Below, piece after piece: positions 22,937-32,893 of a DNA stretch of 64,000 bases; the stretch's first letter is position 1, and each line of letters opens with the position of its first letter. Location of the stretch: contig NZ_JADWPD010000012.1 in assembly GCF_017308975.1 (NCBI RefSeq), forward strand, positions 51,496 through 115,495, written 5' to 3'. Position numbers and translations under genes: made by a program. Source of the stretch: Amycolatopsis sp. MtRt-6 (lineage in GTDB: Bacteria; Actinomycetota; Actinomycetes; Mycobacteriales; Pseudonocardiaceae). The notes under the pieces are model-generated. The model saw only the letters and a list, made by a program, of their open reading frames with translations. It was not told the DNA's origin and did no database searches.

Positions 22937-23848
22937 ATGGTGGACGCCGACGAGCTGAGGAACACCGCCAACCCGCGCCTGCGCCTGATGGCGGTGCACG
23001 CGCACCCGGACGACGAGTCGAGCAAGGGTGCCGCCACGATGGCGCGCTACGCCGCCGAGGGGCACGAGGTGCTGGTCGTCACGTGCACCGGGGGCGAAGC
23101 CGGCAGCATCCTGAACCCGGCCATGGACCGGCCCGAGGTGCTGGCCAACATGACCGAGATCCGCCGCGAGGAGATGGCCCGGGCGGCCAAGATCCTCGGC
23201 GTGAGCCAGCGCTGGCTGGGCTTCGTCGACTCCGGCCTGCCGGAGGGCGACCCGCTGCCGCCGGTGCCCGAGGGGTCGTTCGCCGTCGTGCCGCTGGAGG
23301 AGTCCACCGAGGCGCTGGTGCGCGTGATCCGGGAGTTCCGCCCGCACGTGATCACCACCTACGACGAGAACGGCGGCTACCCGCACCCCGACCACATCCG
23401 CACCCACGAGGTGTCGATGGCGGCGTGGGACGCGGCGCCCGACCCGGAGCGCTTCCCCGACGCCGGCGAGCCGTGGCAGCCGCTGAAGCTGTACTACGTG
23501 CACGGCTTCTCGCGGGCCCGGATGCTCCTGTTCGACGAGGCGATGAAGTCGGCCGGCCTCGAGTCGCCGTACACCGAGTGGCTGGCCAGCTGGGACCCCG
23601 AGCGGGGCGATGTGATGGAGCGGGTGACGACCCGCGTCGAGTGCGGTGAATACTTCGAGGTGCGGGACGAGGCGCTGAAGGCGCACGCCACGCAGATCGA
23701 CCCGACCAGCCGCTGGTTCGCCGTGCCGCGCGAGATGCAGCGCGAGGTCTGGCCGACCGAGGAGTACGAGCTGGTCAAGTCGCTGGTGGACAGCACGTTG
23801 CCGGAGGACGACCTGTTCGCGGGCATCGAGGAGAAGGTGAACACATGA
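22937..23848 (+). CDS. mca: Mycothiol S-conjugate amidase
   Basis: A 303-residue zinc amidase of the LmbE/PIG-L family that cleaves mycothiol adducts to mercapturic acids for export, part of electrophile and antibiotic detoxification in Actinobacteria. The metal motif AHPDDES (His and Asp) and the later HPDH are intact, with TCTGGEAGS and YDENGGYPHPDH around the active site. Length and sequence are typical of Mca rather than MshB. AAGGGGAG precedes the ATG. Its stop overlaps the next gene start by 4 bp. It marks a mycothiol-making organism. Confidence 0.95.
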   Translation: MVDADELRNTANPRLRLMAVHAHPDDESSKGAATMARYAAEGHEVLVVTCTGGEAGSILNPAMDRPEVLANMTEIRREEMARAAKILGVSQRWLGFVDSGLPEGDPLPPVPEGSFAVVPLEESTEALVRVIREFRPHVITTYDENGGYPHPDHIRTHEVSMAAWDAAPDPERFPDAGEPWQPLKLYYVHGFSRARMLLFDEAMKSAGLESPYTEWLASWDPERGDVMERVTTRVECGEYFEVRDEALKAHATQIDPTSRWFAVPREMQREVWPTEEYELVKSLVDSTLPEDDLFAGIEEKVNT

Positions 23849-24171
23849 GTTTGACGCTGCCGGCCGGCGTGGCGCTTCCGGTGACCGCGTCGGCCCTGGT
23901 GCTGACGCAGCAGCCGGGCAACGGCGACAACGGCGGGCAGGGGGAGGACTTCGGCAAGTCCTCCCCGGTCGGCTTCCTGGTGCTGATCCTGTTCCTCATC
24001 GCGGTGGCCTTCCTGGTCCGCTCGATGACCAAGCACCTGAAGCGCGTCCCGGCCAGCTTCGACGACCCGCCGGCCGAGGAGCCGAAGCCCGAGCCCCCGG
24101 CCGAAGCCGAGGCGCCGGCGGAGCCGGAGAAGAAGCAGCCGAACGGCGCCTCCTCGGCCAAGTCCGACTAG
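23845..24171 (+). CDS. Single-pass membrane protein coupled to mca
   Basis: A 108-residue protein with an N-terminal hydrophobic stretch, a Gly/Asn-rich loop, one transmembrane helix at about residues 42-61 and a Pro/Glu/Lys-rich cytoplasmic tail. It starts within the mca stop (ATGA). By order and layout it matches Rv1083, always found after mca. The function is not known; it could anchor or assist Mca at the membrane. It ends at the second copy of the palindromic repeat. Confidence 0.82.
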   Translation: MSLTLPAGVALPVTASALVLTQQPGNGDNGGQGEDFGKSSPVGFLVLILFLIAVAFLVRSMTKHLKRVPASFDDPPAEEPKPEPPAEAEAPAEPEKKQPNGASSAKSD

Positions 24172-24180
24172 CCGGCCCCA

Positions 24181-24267
24181 AGCGCCCCAATGTGGCCTTC
24201 GGTGCGTTGAGCGCACCCAATGTGGCCTTCGGTGCGTTGAGCGCAACCAAGGCCACATTGGGGCGCT
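24181..24267. repeat. Dispersed palindromic intergenic repeat, copy 2
   Basis: The same perfect 19-bp arms as at 8798 (AGCGCCCCAATGTGGCCTT at 24181-24199, its complement at 24249-24267). Here the left arm, not the right, is doubled: a 30-bp unit occurs twice in tandem (24186-24215 and 24216-24245). It lies between two convergent genes, 14 bp before the start of the element to gene end on one side and 2 bp on the other. Confidence 0.8.
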
Positions 24268-24268
24268 T

Positions 24269-26761
24269 TCACAGCCGCGGGTCCACCGGGTCCGACTCCA
24301 GCGCGAGCACCGCGAACACGCACTCGTGCACGCGCCACAGCGGCTCGCCCCGCGCCACCCGCTCCAACGCCTCCAGGCCCAGCGCGTATTCGCGCAGCGC
24401 GAGCATCCGCTTCCGGTTCAGCCCGCGCTTGCGCAGCCGCTCCAGGTTCTCCGGCAGCGTGTAGTCCGGGCCGTAGATGATCCGCAGGTACTCGCGGCCG
24501 CGCACCTTCACCCCGGGCTGGACCAGCCCGCGCGTTCCCCGGGTCAGGTTCGCCGCCGGCTTGACGACCATGCCCTCGCCGCCGGCCGCCGTCAGCTCCT
24601 CCCACCACGCGACGCCCCGGGCGATCGACGCGTCGTCCAGCAGGTCGACCTCGAGCGTCCGGGTGCGCTGGAAGCGCGGCCCGGCGAGACCGTCCAGCAA
24701 GGACAGGTGCCAGGCGTGCGGCCGGTCGTGGTACGCCCTGCCCTCGGACGCCAGCAGCTGGAACGGCGCCAGCCGCACGCCGTCCAGGCCCGACGTCGGC
24801 CAGCAGTAGCGCCGGTACGCCGTCCGGTAGGAGTCCACTGTGGACGCCCGCGACGCCGTCCGCGCCAGCAGCTCCGAGACGTCGATGCCCCGCGCGGCCG
24901 CCGTCGCCAACGCCGAGACCGCCGAAGGCAGCACCGCCTGGGCGGCCGCACCCACCGACGCGTACTGGTCGGCGATCAGCGAACCCGCCTTCGCGCTCCA
25001 CGGCAGCAGCTCGGCGTCGAGCAGCAGCCACCCCGAGTCCAGCGAATCGAACAGCCCGGCCGCCGCCGTGCGCACGTCGGCCAGGAGCGCGTCGTTCTGC
25101 TCGGCCGAGAAGAACGGGCGCCCGGTCCGCGTGTACACCGCTCCGCCACCGTGGATCCCGAAGCGCCGGTACGCGACGTCGGAGTCCCGGCAGACCAGCA
25201 CGACGGCCCGCGAGCCCATGTGCTTCTCCTCGCACAGCACCGACTGCACACCGGCCGCCCGGTACTCGGCGAACGCCTCCTCCGGGTGCTCCAGGTAGTC
25301 CGCACGGGCCGACGTCGAACACGGCGCCATCGTCGGCGGCAGGTACGCCAGCCACCGCGGGTCGACCGCGAACCGGCTCATCACCTCCAGTGCCGCCGCC
25401 GACTGCTCCGCCGAGACGCCGACGCGGCCGTGGTGCGCGGTCTGCACGATCCGCTTCCCGGTGACGTCGCCCAGCTCCAGCACCGCCGGCTCACGCCCGG
25501 CGAGCGGCCGTGCGGCGTCGAGCGGACGCACCGGCTCGTACCAGACCCGGTGGGCCTTCACCGAGACGACTTCGCGCTCCGGGTAGCGCAGCGCGGTCAG
25601 CTTCCCGCCGAACACGGCGCCGGTGTCGAGGCACATGGTGTTGTTGACCCACTCCGCCTCCAGCGTCGGCGTGTGCCCGTAGAGCACCATCGCCGACCCG
25701 CGGTAGTCACGTGCCCACGGCAGCCGCACCGGCAGGCCGTACTCGTCGGTCTCGCCGGTGGTGTCGCCGTAGAGCGCCATGCTGCGCACCCGCCCGGACG
25801 CGCGCCCGTGGTACCGCTCGGGCAGCCCGGCGTGCGCGACGACGAGCTTGCCGCCGTCGAGGACGTAGTGCGCGATCAGCCCGTCGCAGAACTCGTGGAC
25901 CTCACGGCGGAACTCCTCGCTCTCCGCCCCGAGCTGCGCCAGCGACTCGGCGAGCCCGTGCGCGACGTTGACCTTCCGCCCGTGCAGGGCGCGCACCAGC
26001 TTCTGCTCGTGGTTCCCGCACACGACGAGCGCGTTGCCGGACGACGCCATCGCCATCACGCGCCGCAGCACACCGGGAGTGTCCGGGCCGCGGTCGACGA
26101 GGTCGCCGACGAACACCGCGGTCCGCCCGGCCGGGTGCACGCCGTCGACGTACCCCAGCTCGGCCAGCAGCTCCTCGAGCTCGGCCGCGCAGCCGTGGAC
26201 GTCGCCGATCACGTCGAACGGCCCGGTCAGGTCGCGCTTGTCGTTGCGCAGCGGCTCGACGACGATCTCCGCCTCGGCCACCTCGGCTTCCGACCGCAGC
26301 ACGTGCACGCGCCGGAAGCCCTCGCGCTCCAGCGACTTCAGCGACCGCTGCAGCTCGCCGCGCTGCCGCCGGATCACGTGGTCGCCGAAGTCGCGGTCCG
26401 GCCGCCCGGCGTTGCGCGCGGCACAGACGCCGAGCGGCAGGTCGAGCACGATCGCCGTCGGTAGCACGTCGTGCTCCTTCGCGAGCTTCACCAGGCTCGC
26501 CCGCGAAGCGCGCTGGACGTTCGTCGCGTCGATGACGGTCGTCCGCCCGGCCGCGAGCCGCTTGGCCGCGACGTAGTGGAGCGCGTCGAAGGCGTCGGCC
26601 GAGGCCGACTGGTCGTTCTCGTCGTCGGCGACGAGCCCGCGGAAGAAATCGCTGGAGAGCACCTGCGTCGGCGCGAAGTGCGTGCGCGCGAACGTCGACT
26701 TGCCGGAGCCGGAAGCGCCGACGAGCACGACGAGCGCCATGTCGGGGACGGTCAGCTTCAC
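24269..26761 (-). CDS. pnkp: Polynucleotide kinase-phosphatase-ligase (bacterial Pnkp)
   Basis: An 830-residue three-domain RNA repair enzyme. The kinase domain (1-170) has the P-loop GASGSGKST. The phosphatase domain (about 185-470) is a binuclear metallophosphoesterase with GDVHG, GDLVDRG and CGNHE. The C-terminal adenylyltransferase domain has the lysine motif EEKHMGSR and later WLLLDAELLPW and EGMVVKP. It heals and seals broken RNA together with Hen1. The GTG start overlaps the hen1 stop (GTGA) and follows AAGGAGGT. All key motifs are intact. Confidence 0.95.
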   Translation of the reverse strand: MKLTVPDMALVVLVGASGSGKSTFARTHFAPTQVLSSDFFRGLVADDENDQSASADAFDALHYVAAKRLAAGRTTVIDATNVQRASRASLVKLAKEHDVLPTAIVLDLPLGVCAARNAGRPDRDFGDHVIRRQRGELQRSLKSLEREGFRRVHVLRSEAEVAEAEIVVEPLRNDKRDLTGPFDVIGDVHGCAAELEELLAELGYVDGVHPAGRTAVFVGDLVDRGPDTPGVLRRVMAMASSGNALVVCGNHEQKLVRALHGRKVNVAHGLAESLAQLGAESEEFRREVHEFCDGLIAHYVLDGGKLVVAHAGLPERYHGRASGRVRSMALYGDTTGETDEYGLPVRLPWARDYRGSAMVLYGHTPTLEAEWVNNTMCLDTGAVFGGKLTALRYPEREVVSVKAHRVWYEPVRPLDAARPLAGREPAVLELGDVTGKRIVQTAHHGRVGVSAEQSAAALEVMSRFAVDPRWLAYLPPTMAPCSTSARADYLEHPEEAFAEYRAAGVQSVLCEEKHMGSRAVVLVCRDSDVAYRRFGIHGGGAVYTRTGRPFFSAEQNDALLADVRTAAAGLFDSLDSGWLLLDAELLPWSAKAGSLIADQYASVGAAAQAVLPSAVSALATAAARGIDVSELLARTASRASTVDSYRTAYRRYCWPTSGLDGVRLAPFQLLASEGRAYHDRPHAWHLSLLDGLAGPRFQRTRTLEVDLLDDASIARGVAWWEELTAAGGEGMVVKPAANLTRGTRGLVQPGVKVRGREYLRIIYGPDYTLPENLERLRKRGLNRKRMLALREYALGLEALERVARGEPLWRVHECVFAVLALESDPVDPRL

Positions 26762-28125
26762 GCGGCCACCTCCTTTTGGGTGGTGAAGACCGCCATCTGG
26801 GTCGGCGGTCCCGATTCCTGGTCCTCCGGTCCGATCGGCACGTATCGGACGTCGTAGCCGCGCCGGGTCGCGACGCCGTCCGCCCAGGCGCGGAACTCGG
26901 CTCGCGTCCATTCGAACCGGTGGTCGGCGTGCCGGAAATGCCCCATCGGCAGGAACTCGAACAGCCGGTTGTACTCCGCGTTGGGGGTCGTGACGAGCAC
27001 GGTGCGCGGCGCCGCGACGCCGAACACCGCGTGTTCCAGCGCCGGCAGCCGCTCGGCGTCGACGTGCTCGACGACCTCCATGAGCACGGCGGCGTCGAAC
27101 CCGGCCAGCGCCGGGTCGGCGTAGGTGAGCGCGGACTGCCGCAGCGTGACGCGCGAATTGTCCTTCAGCCGCTTCTCCGCGATGGTCAAGGCACTGCTCG
27201 ACACGTCGACGCCGACGATCTCGGTGAACGACCGTTCCTTCTCGAGGACACGCAGCAGCGCGCCGGAGCCGCAGCCGAGGTCGAGCACGCGCCGGGCGCC
27301 CGCGGCCCGCAGCGCGGCGAGCACGCTGCCGTGGCGCTGCGACGCGAGGCTCTCCGGCTTGTCGGGGACCTCGGTGACCAGCGCTTCGGCTTCCGCCGGG
27401 ACGTCGTCGGCCTCGGCCAGCCGCGAAAGCGCGTACGCGACGACCGGGCGGCGCCGCTCCAGGTAGCGGTTCGTGATGAGCGTCCGCTCGGGGTGCGCGG
27501 CGAGCCAGCCGTCGCCGGCGCGCAGCAGCTTGTCGGCCTCGTCCTGGCCGACCCAGTAGTGCTTGTCGCCGTCGAGGGCGGGCAGCAGCACGTACAGGTG
27601 ACGCAGCGCGTCGGCGACCCGCTGGACACCGGTGAGCCGCAGGTCGACATAGCGGCTGTCGCCCCACTGCGGGAACTGCGGGTCGAGCGCGATCGGCGTC
27701 GCCGAAACGCGCCAGCCGAGCGGCTCGAACAGCTTGTGCACGACCTCGGGCCCGCCGCGAGCGGACAGCGACGGCACGTGGATCTCCAGGTCGAAAGGCG
27801 CGTCGACCAGCTCGGGCCGCGCGGCGCACCGCCCGGCGAGCGCGGTGGTGAACGCGGCCCGCAGCGCGACGGCGAGGTACGAGCCCCCGGCGTACGGCCG
27901 GTCGTTGACGTACTGGGTCAGCGACGTCCCGCCCCTGCGGACGAGCTCGACGGGATCGATCTCGACGAACAAGGCGGCGGTGCAGCGATCCGCCGACGCC
28001 TCCGGGTAGAAGACGTGCGCGGTCCCGGCGGACAGCGCGACCGACTGCGCCTTCTCCGGATGCTTGTGCAGGAGAAAGCCCAGGTCGGTGGCGGGAGTCC
28101 GGGTCGTGGTGATGGTCAGCAGCAC
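26758..28125 (-). CDS. hen1: 3'-terminal RNA ribose 2'-O-methyltransferase Hen1
   Basis: A 455-residue protein. The N-terminal half is the bacterial Hen1 domain that contacts Pnkp and supports ligase adenylation (starts MLLTITTTRTPATDLGFLLHKHP). The C-terminal half is an AdoMet methyltransferase (VLDLGCGSGALLRVL) with the Hen1 metal site: EVVEHVD (two Glu, His) and GHFRHADHRFEW (His). It methylates the 2'-OH at the RNA break before sealing, which protects the repaired RNA from being cut again. The GTG start has no Shine-Dalgarno upstream, so the message may be leaderless. It is translationally coupled to pnkp. Confidence 0.94.
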   Translation of the reverse strand: MLLTITTTRTPATDLGFLLHKHPEKAQSVALSAGTAHVFYPEASADRCTAALFVEIDPVELVRRGGTSLTQYVNDRPYAGGSYLAVALRAAFTTALAGRCAARPELVDAPFDLEIHVPSLSARGGPEVVHKLFEPLGWRVSATPIALDPQFPQWGDSRYVDLRLTGVQRVADALRHLYVLLPALDGDKHYWVGQDEADKLLRAGDGWLAAHPERTLITNRYLERRRPVVAYALSRLAEADDVPAEAEALVTEVPDKPESLASQRHGSVLAALRAAGARRVLDLGCGSGALLRVLEKERSFTEIVGVDVSSSALTIAEKRLKDNSRVTLRQSALTYADPALAGFDAAVLMEVVEHVDAERLPALEHAVFGVAAPRTVLVTTPNAEYNRLFEFLPMGHFRHADHRFEWTRAEFRAWADGVATRRGYDVRYVPIGPEDQESGPPTQMAVFTTQKEVAA

Positions 28126-28146
28126 CGGCACAGTGTGGCGGAGCGG

Positions 28147-28188
28147 CCGGTGACCGCGCGCCCGGTTTTCCGGGTGCGCGGTCACCGG
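28147..28188 (-). terminator. Long hairpin after the lectin gene
   Basis: A 19-bp stem (CCGGTGACCGCGCGCCCGG with its complement, one G-T position) and a TTTT loop, starting 5 nt after the stop of the lectin gene and ending just before hen1. It separates the two minus-strand transcripts. Confidence 0.75.
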
Positions 28189-28192
28189 TCGG

Positions 28193-29998
28193 CTACTTGA
28201 GCGGTGTCCCGCCCGAGTTGCGGTAGGCGATCGTCTTCTTGATCAGGTTGCCGCCGTCGGTCTCGACCGTGGTCTGTTCCTGGTGTCCCGGGCCGAACAG
28301 GATGGCGGCGACGTGCGCGTCCACCACCTGGTCCAAGTGCGAGAAGAACCAGTCGACCTTGTCGTCCTGGTAGTGGTTCAGGGTGTTGTTCTGCGCCATG
28401 TTGCCCACCGGGACCTGCCACAGGACCACGGGCTTGCCCGCCGATTCGGCCATGGTCTTGTAGAACTTCAGCGTGGCAGTGGCCTGCTGGTCGGTCCAGA
28501 AGGTGTTGCGGCCGCCGTTCGCCGGCTTGGCGTACCAGCCGGCGTCGCGGTCCGACACGTCGGTGACCAGGAAGTCGGCGTTCTTCGCGCCGAGTTCCGC
28601 GTAGTCCTTCACGCACTTCTGGACGTTGGTCTCCCAGTCCCAGCAGGTGAGGTGGAGCCCCGCGCCCGCGTTCGGCGCGTACTTGTGCGTCATCGCCACC
28701 AGGCAGGCCGCCAGGCCGGCGGCGCTGTTCTCCTGCGAGCCGCAGTCCGTCGGGTTCGCGGCCTTGACCTGCGCGGGAACCTGGCGTGGGCTGCCGAGGG
28801 AACGGACGTAGCCCCAGAAGTCGGGCTCGATGTCGATCATGTCCTGCGACTTGCCGATCTTCTGGAGGAAGAAGCGGTAGTCGTTCAGGTAGCGGGTGAG
28901 CAGGTCGGTCCGGTTGATGGCGACGACCTCGCCGGGGCCGTCGCCCTGGCCCGCCGCGTCCCCGAGGTCGCGCAGCGAGTACCAGGTCCAGAGGTACTTC
29001 TGCGGGCGCGGCTTGCCCTGGTAGGTGGCCTGGGCCACCTGCTGGTCGCCCCGGGTCACGTAGAAGCCGGGCGCGGTGGTTTCGCCGGTCCAGCAGCCCC
29101 ACCAGCTCGACCACTCGGGCTTGCAGCGTGCCGCCGTGTAGTACTCCGGCGAAGGCGCGGGCTGGCTGTGGACGTAGTTGTACCGGACGTCGAACGGCGC
29201 GGCCGTCGCCGAGGCTTCGTCCATCGAGCCGCCGATGAGCAGCGTGTTGCTGCCCATGAACCGGGTCGCCGAAGCGCGGCTGTCGGTGGTCGGTGCCGCC
29301 GACGTCGTCGACGGGCGGGTGCTGCTCGGGGTCTGGCTCGCCGGCGTCACGCTGGTGCGCGGGGTGGCGGCCGTGGTGGGCGTGGCGGTGCTGCCGACGC
29401 TCCCGGCCGGGACCAGCTGCCACTGCTGGTTGGCGCCGCCCCAGTCCCAGTACTGGGCGACCTTGGCCCCCGCGGTCCTGGAGCCGGCCTGGACCTCGAC
29501 GGCCATGCCGCTGAAGCGGTTGATCAGGCGCACGTGGCCGTCCGGCGACTTCTCGAGGCGGAACTGCTGGTTGGCCCCGTTCAGGTCGTGCCACTGCACC
29601 ATGGCGGAGCCGGCGGTCTTCGACCAGCGGTAGTCGTCCAGCACGTTGCCGGAGTTGCGGTTCTGCAGCCGGTAGTAGCCGTCACCGGCGTCGATGAACC
29701 GCCACTGCTGGTTGGCCCCGTCGTGCCGGTTCCACTGGACCACCGCCGCACCGTCGTCCTTGGCGTGGACGAAGTCGTCCAGCGCCTGGCCGCTGTTGCG
29801 GTTGACCAGGACGTACCAGGACTTCGGGTCCACGGTTCCCGCCGAGGCCGTGCTGACCACGACCACGGAGCCGGTCACGACGGACAGGACGACGGCCGCC
29901 CAGAAACCCCGGCGCTGGAACAGCCGGCGGCCGCGATGCCGTCCCTGGCGGCCACGGCCGGGGGACGCCGGCGACGGCGTGGGTGGGCGAGGGGACAT
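28193..29998 (-). CDS. Secreted ricin-type lectin fused to an unknown C-terminal domain
   Basis: A 601-residue protein. After an Arg-rich leader a hydrophobic signal or anchor lies near residues 32-52. Residues about 57-195 form a ricin B-type beta-trefoil with three repeats (NQQWRF, NQQFRL, NQQWQL), expected to bind carbohydrate. A Thr/Ser/Pro linker (200-250) leads to a 345-residue C-terminal domain with KYLWTWYSL, MIDIEPDFWGY, LHLTCWDWE and VVLWQVPVGN. This has the look of a TIM-barrel glycosidase, with the Glu in DIEPDFW a possible acid, but I cannot name a family. It probably acts on an external polysaccharide. It is a stand-alone gene. Confidence 0.8.
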   Translation of the reverse strand: MSPRPPTPSPASPGRGRQGRHRGRRLFQRRGFWAAVVLSVVTGSVVVVSTASAGTVDPKSWYVLVNRNSGQALDDFVHAKDDGAAVVQWNRHDGANQQWRFIDAGDGYYRLQNRNSGNVLDDYRWSKTAGSAMVQWHDLNGANQQFRLEKSPDGHVRLINRFSGMAVEVQAGSRTAGAKVAQYWDWGGANQQWQLVPAGSVGSTATPTTAATPRTSVTPASQTPSSTRPSTTSAAPTTDSRASATRFMGSNTLLIGGSMDEASATAAPFDVRYNYVHSQPAPSPEYYTAARCKPEWSSWWGCWTGETTAPGFYVTRGDQQVAQATYQGKPRPQKYLWTWYSLRDLGDAAGQGDGPGEVVAINRTDLLTRYLNDYRFFLQKIGKSQDMIDIEPDFWGYVRSLGSPRQVPAQVKAANPTDCGSQENSAAGLAACLVAMTHKYAPNAGAGLHLTCWDWETNVQKCVKDYAELGAKNADFLVTDVSDRDAGWYAKPANGGRNTFWTDQQATATLKFYKTMAESAGKPVVLWQVPVGNMAQNNTLNHYQDDKVDWFFSHLDQVVDAHVAAILFGPGHQEQTTVETDGGNLIKKTIAYRNSGGTPLK

Positions 29999-30147
29999 GT
30001 CGGTGCTCTCTTTCGGTCGCTGCCTCTGACGCCGGCCGCGTGGCCGGACGACCCTGGGTTGCCACCGGCCGGGGAAAGGTTGCCGCGGCCCGCGAGATTT
30101 CTCACGGCCGCCGCGCGCCCGGTTTTCCCGGGTGCGACCCTGGACGC

Positions 30148-32115
<1,968 letters not shown>

Positions 32116-32171
32116 TCGCCCTGGGTGAACGCAGTGTCGGAAGTGCTGTCTTCGGCGTAGCTTCGGTAGCG

Positions 32172-32187
32172 ATGTAATCATGTAATC
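32172..32187. promoter_or_regulatory. Tandem ATGTAATC octamers before the RHH-like gene
   Basis: ATGTAATC occurs twice without a gap (32172-32179 and 32180-32187), 13 nt before the start codon and next to the GGAGGT ribosome binding site. Ribbon-helix-helix proteins commonly bind tandem short repeats at their own promoters, so this is a candidate autoregulatory operator. Confidence 0.4.
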
Positions 32188-32200
32188 CCGGAGGTATGAC

Positions 32201-32758
32201 ATGGGACGCGGATGGCGCGGAGGCCGAGGCTGGCAGCAGGCCGAGGTCCCACCGGCGGACGACGCGGCGGCCTGGTTCGGCGGCCGCCTCCCCGACGGCT
32301 GGTTCACGGGCGCACCGGAGGTCACGGTCGACCGCGAAGAGATCATCGTGGTCGGCGAGCTCCCGGCGCTGACGGAGGAGTACCCGGACGACGCAGCCCG
32401 AGCGGCGGCCGAGGAGGGCCGGATCAGCCGGTACCGCGAAGAGACGCGCGACGAGCGCATCGAGATCGCGCGGCAGGCGGAGCACCGCTACCAGCGCAAG
32501 GTGGCCTGGGGAGCCCGCTTGGGCGGCACGAAGGCGCTGTTCACGACGCATTCGGCCCCGGTGATGACGCGCCTGCGCCAGCCGGAGCGCCTGGTGCTGG
32601 ACACGCTGGTGGACGCGGGCGTGGCCCGATCGCGGTCGGACGCGCTGGCGTGGGCGGTGCGCTTGGTGGGCCAGCACGCGGACAGCTGGCTGGGAGAGCT
32701 GCGGGAAGCGATGAGCAAGGTCGACGACCTGCGCTCGAAGGGCCCGGACCTGGCTTGA
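32201..32758 (+). CDS. Conserved actinobacterial protein with a ribbon-helix-helix-like segment
   Basis: A 185-residue protein starting MGRGWRGGRGWQQAEVPPAD. An N-terminal part holds PDGWFTGAPEVTVDREEIIVVGELP; a charged helix follows (REETRDERIEIARQAEHRYQ). The segment RLRQPERLVLDTLVDAGVARSRSDALAWAVRLVGQHADSW looks like a ribbon-helix-helix DNA-binding unit (strand, then LDxLVxxG and SRSDALAWAV). GGAGGT precedes the ATG at 6 nt. I recall close relatives in many Actinobacteria but no established function. Confidence 0.8.
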   Translation: MGRGWRGGRGWQQAEVPPADDAAAWFGGRLPDGWFTGAPEVTVDREEIIVVGELPALTEEYPDDAARAAAEEGRISRYREETRDERIEIARQAEHRYQRKVAWGARLGGTKALFTTHSAPVMTRLRQPERLVLDTLVDAGVARSRSDALAWAVRLVGQHADSWLGELREAMSKVDDLRSKGPDLA

Positions 32759-32760
32759 GC

Positions 32761-32794
32761 CACGGGGTTGCCGCCCCTCGGCGGCAACCCCGTG
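32761..32794 (+). terminator. Hairpin terminator between convergent genes
   Basis: A perfect 15-bp stem (CACGGGGTTGCCGCC and its complement) with a CCTC loop, 3 nt after the stop of the RHH-like gene. Confidence 0.8.
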
Positions 32795-32893
32795 CCCGAG
32801 CCCGCAGCCGACGGGATCATCGCCGGACGTCACGGCGCGGCGCGCGTCGGCGGCGGGATCGGCAGTGAGCCGCGCGCGGCGGCCCACCTCACC

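Noticed and set aside
24186..24245. Tandem 30-bp units as a CRISPR-like repeat
   Set aside because: They touch each other without spacers and form the arms of a palindrome at a gene end.
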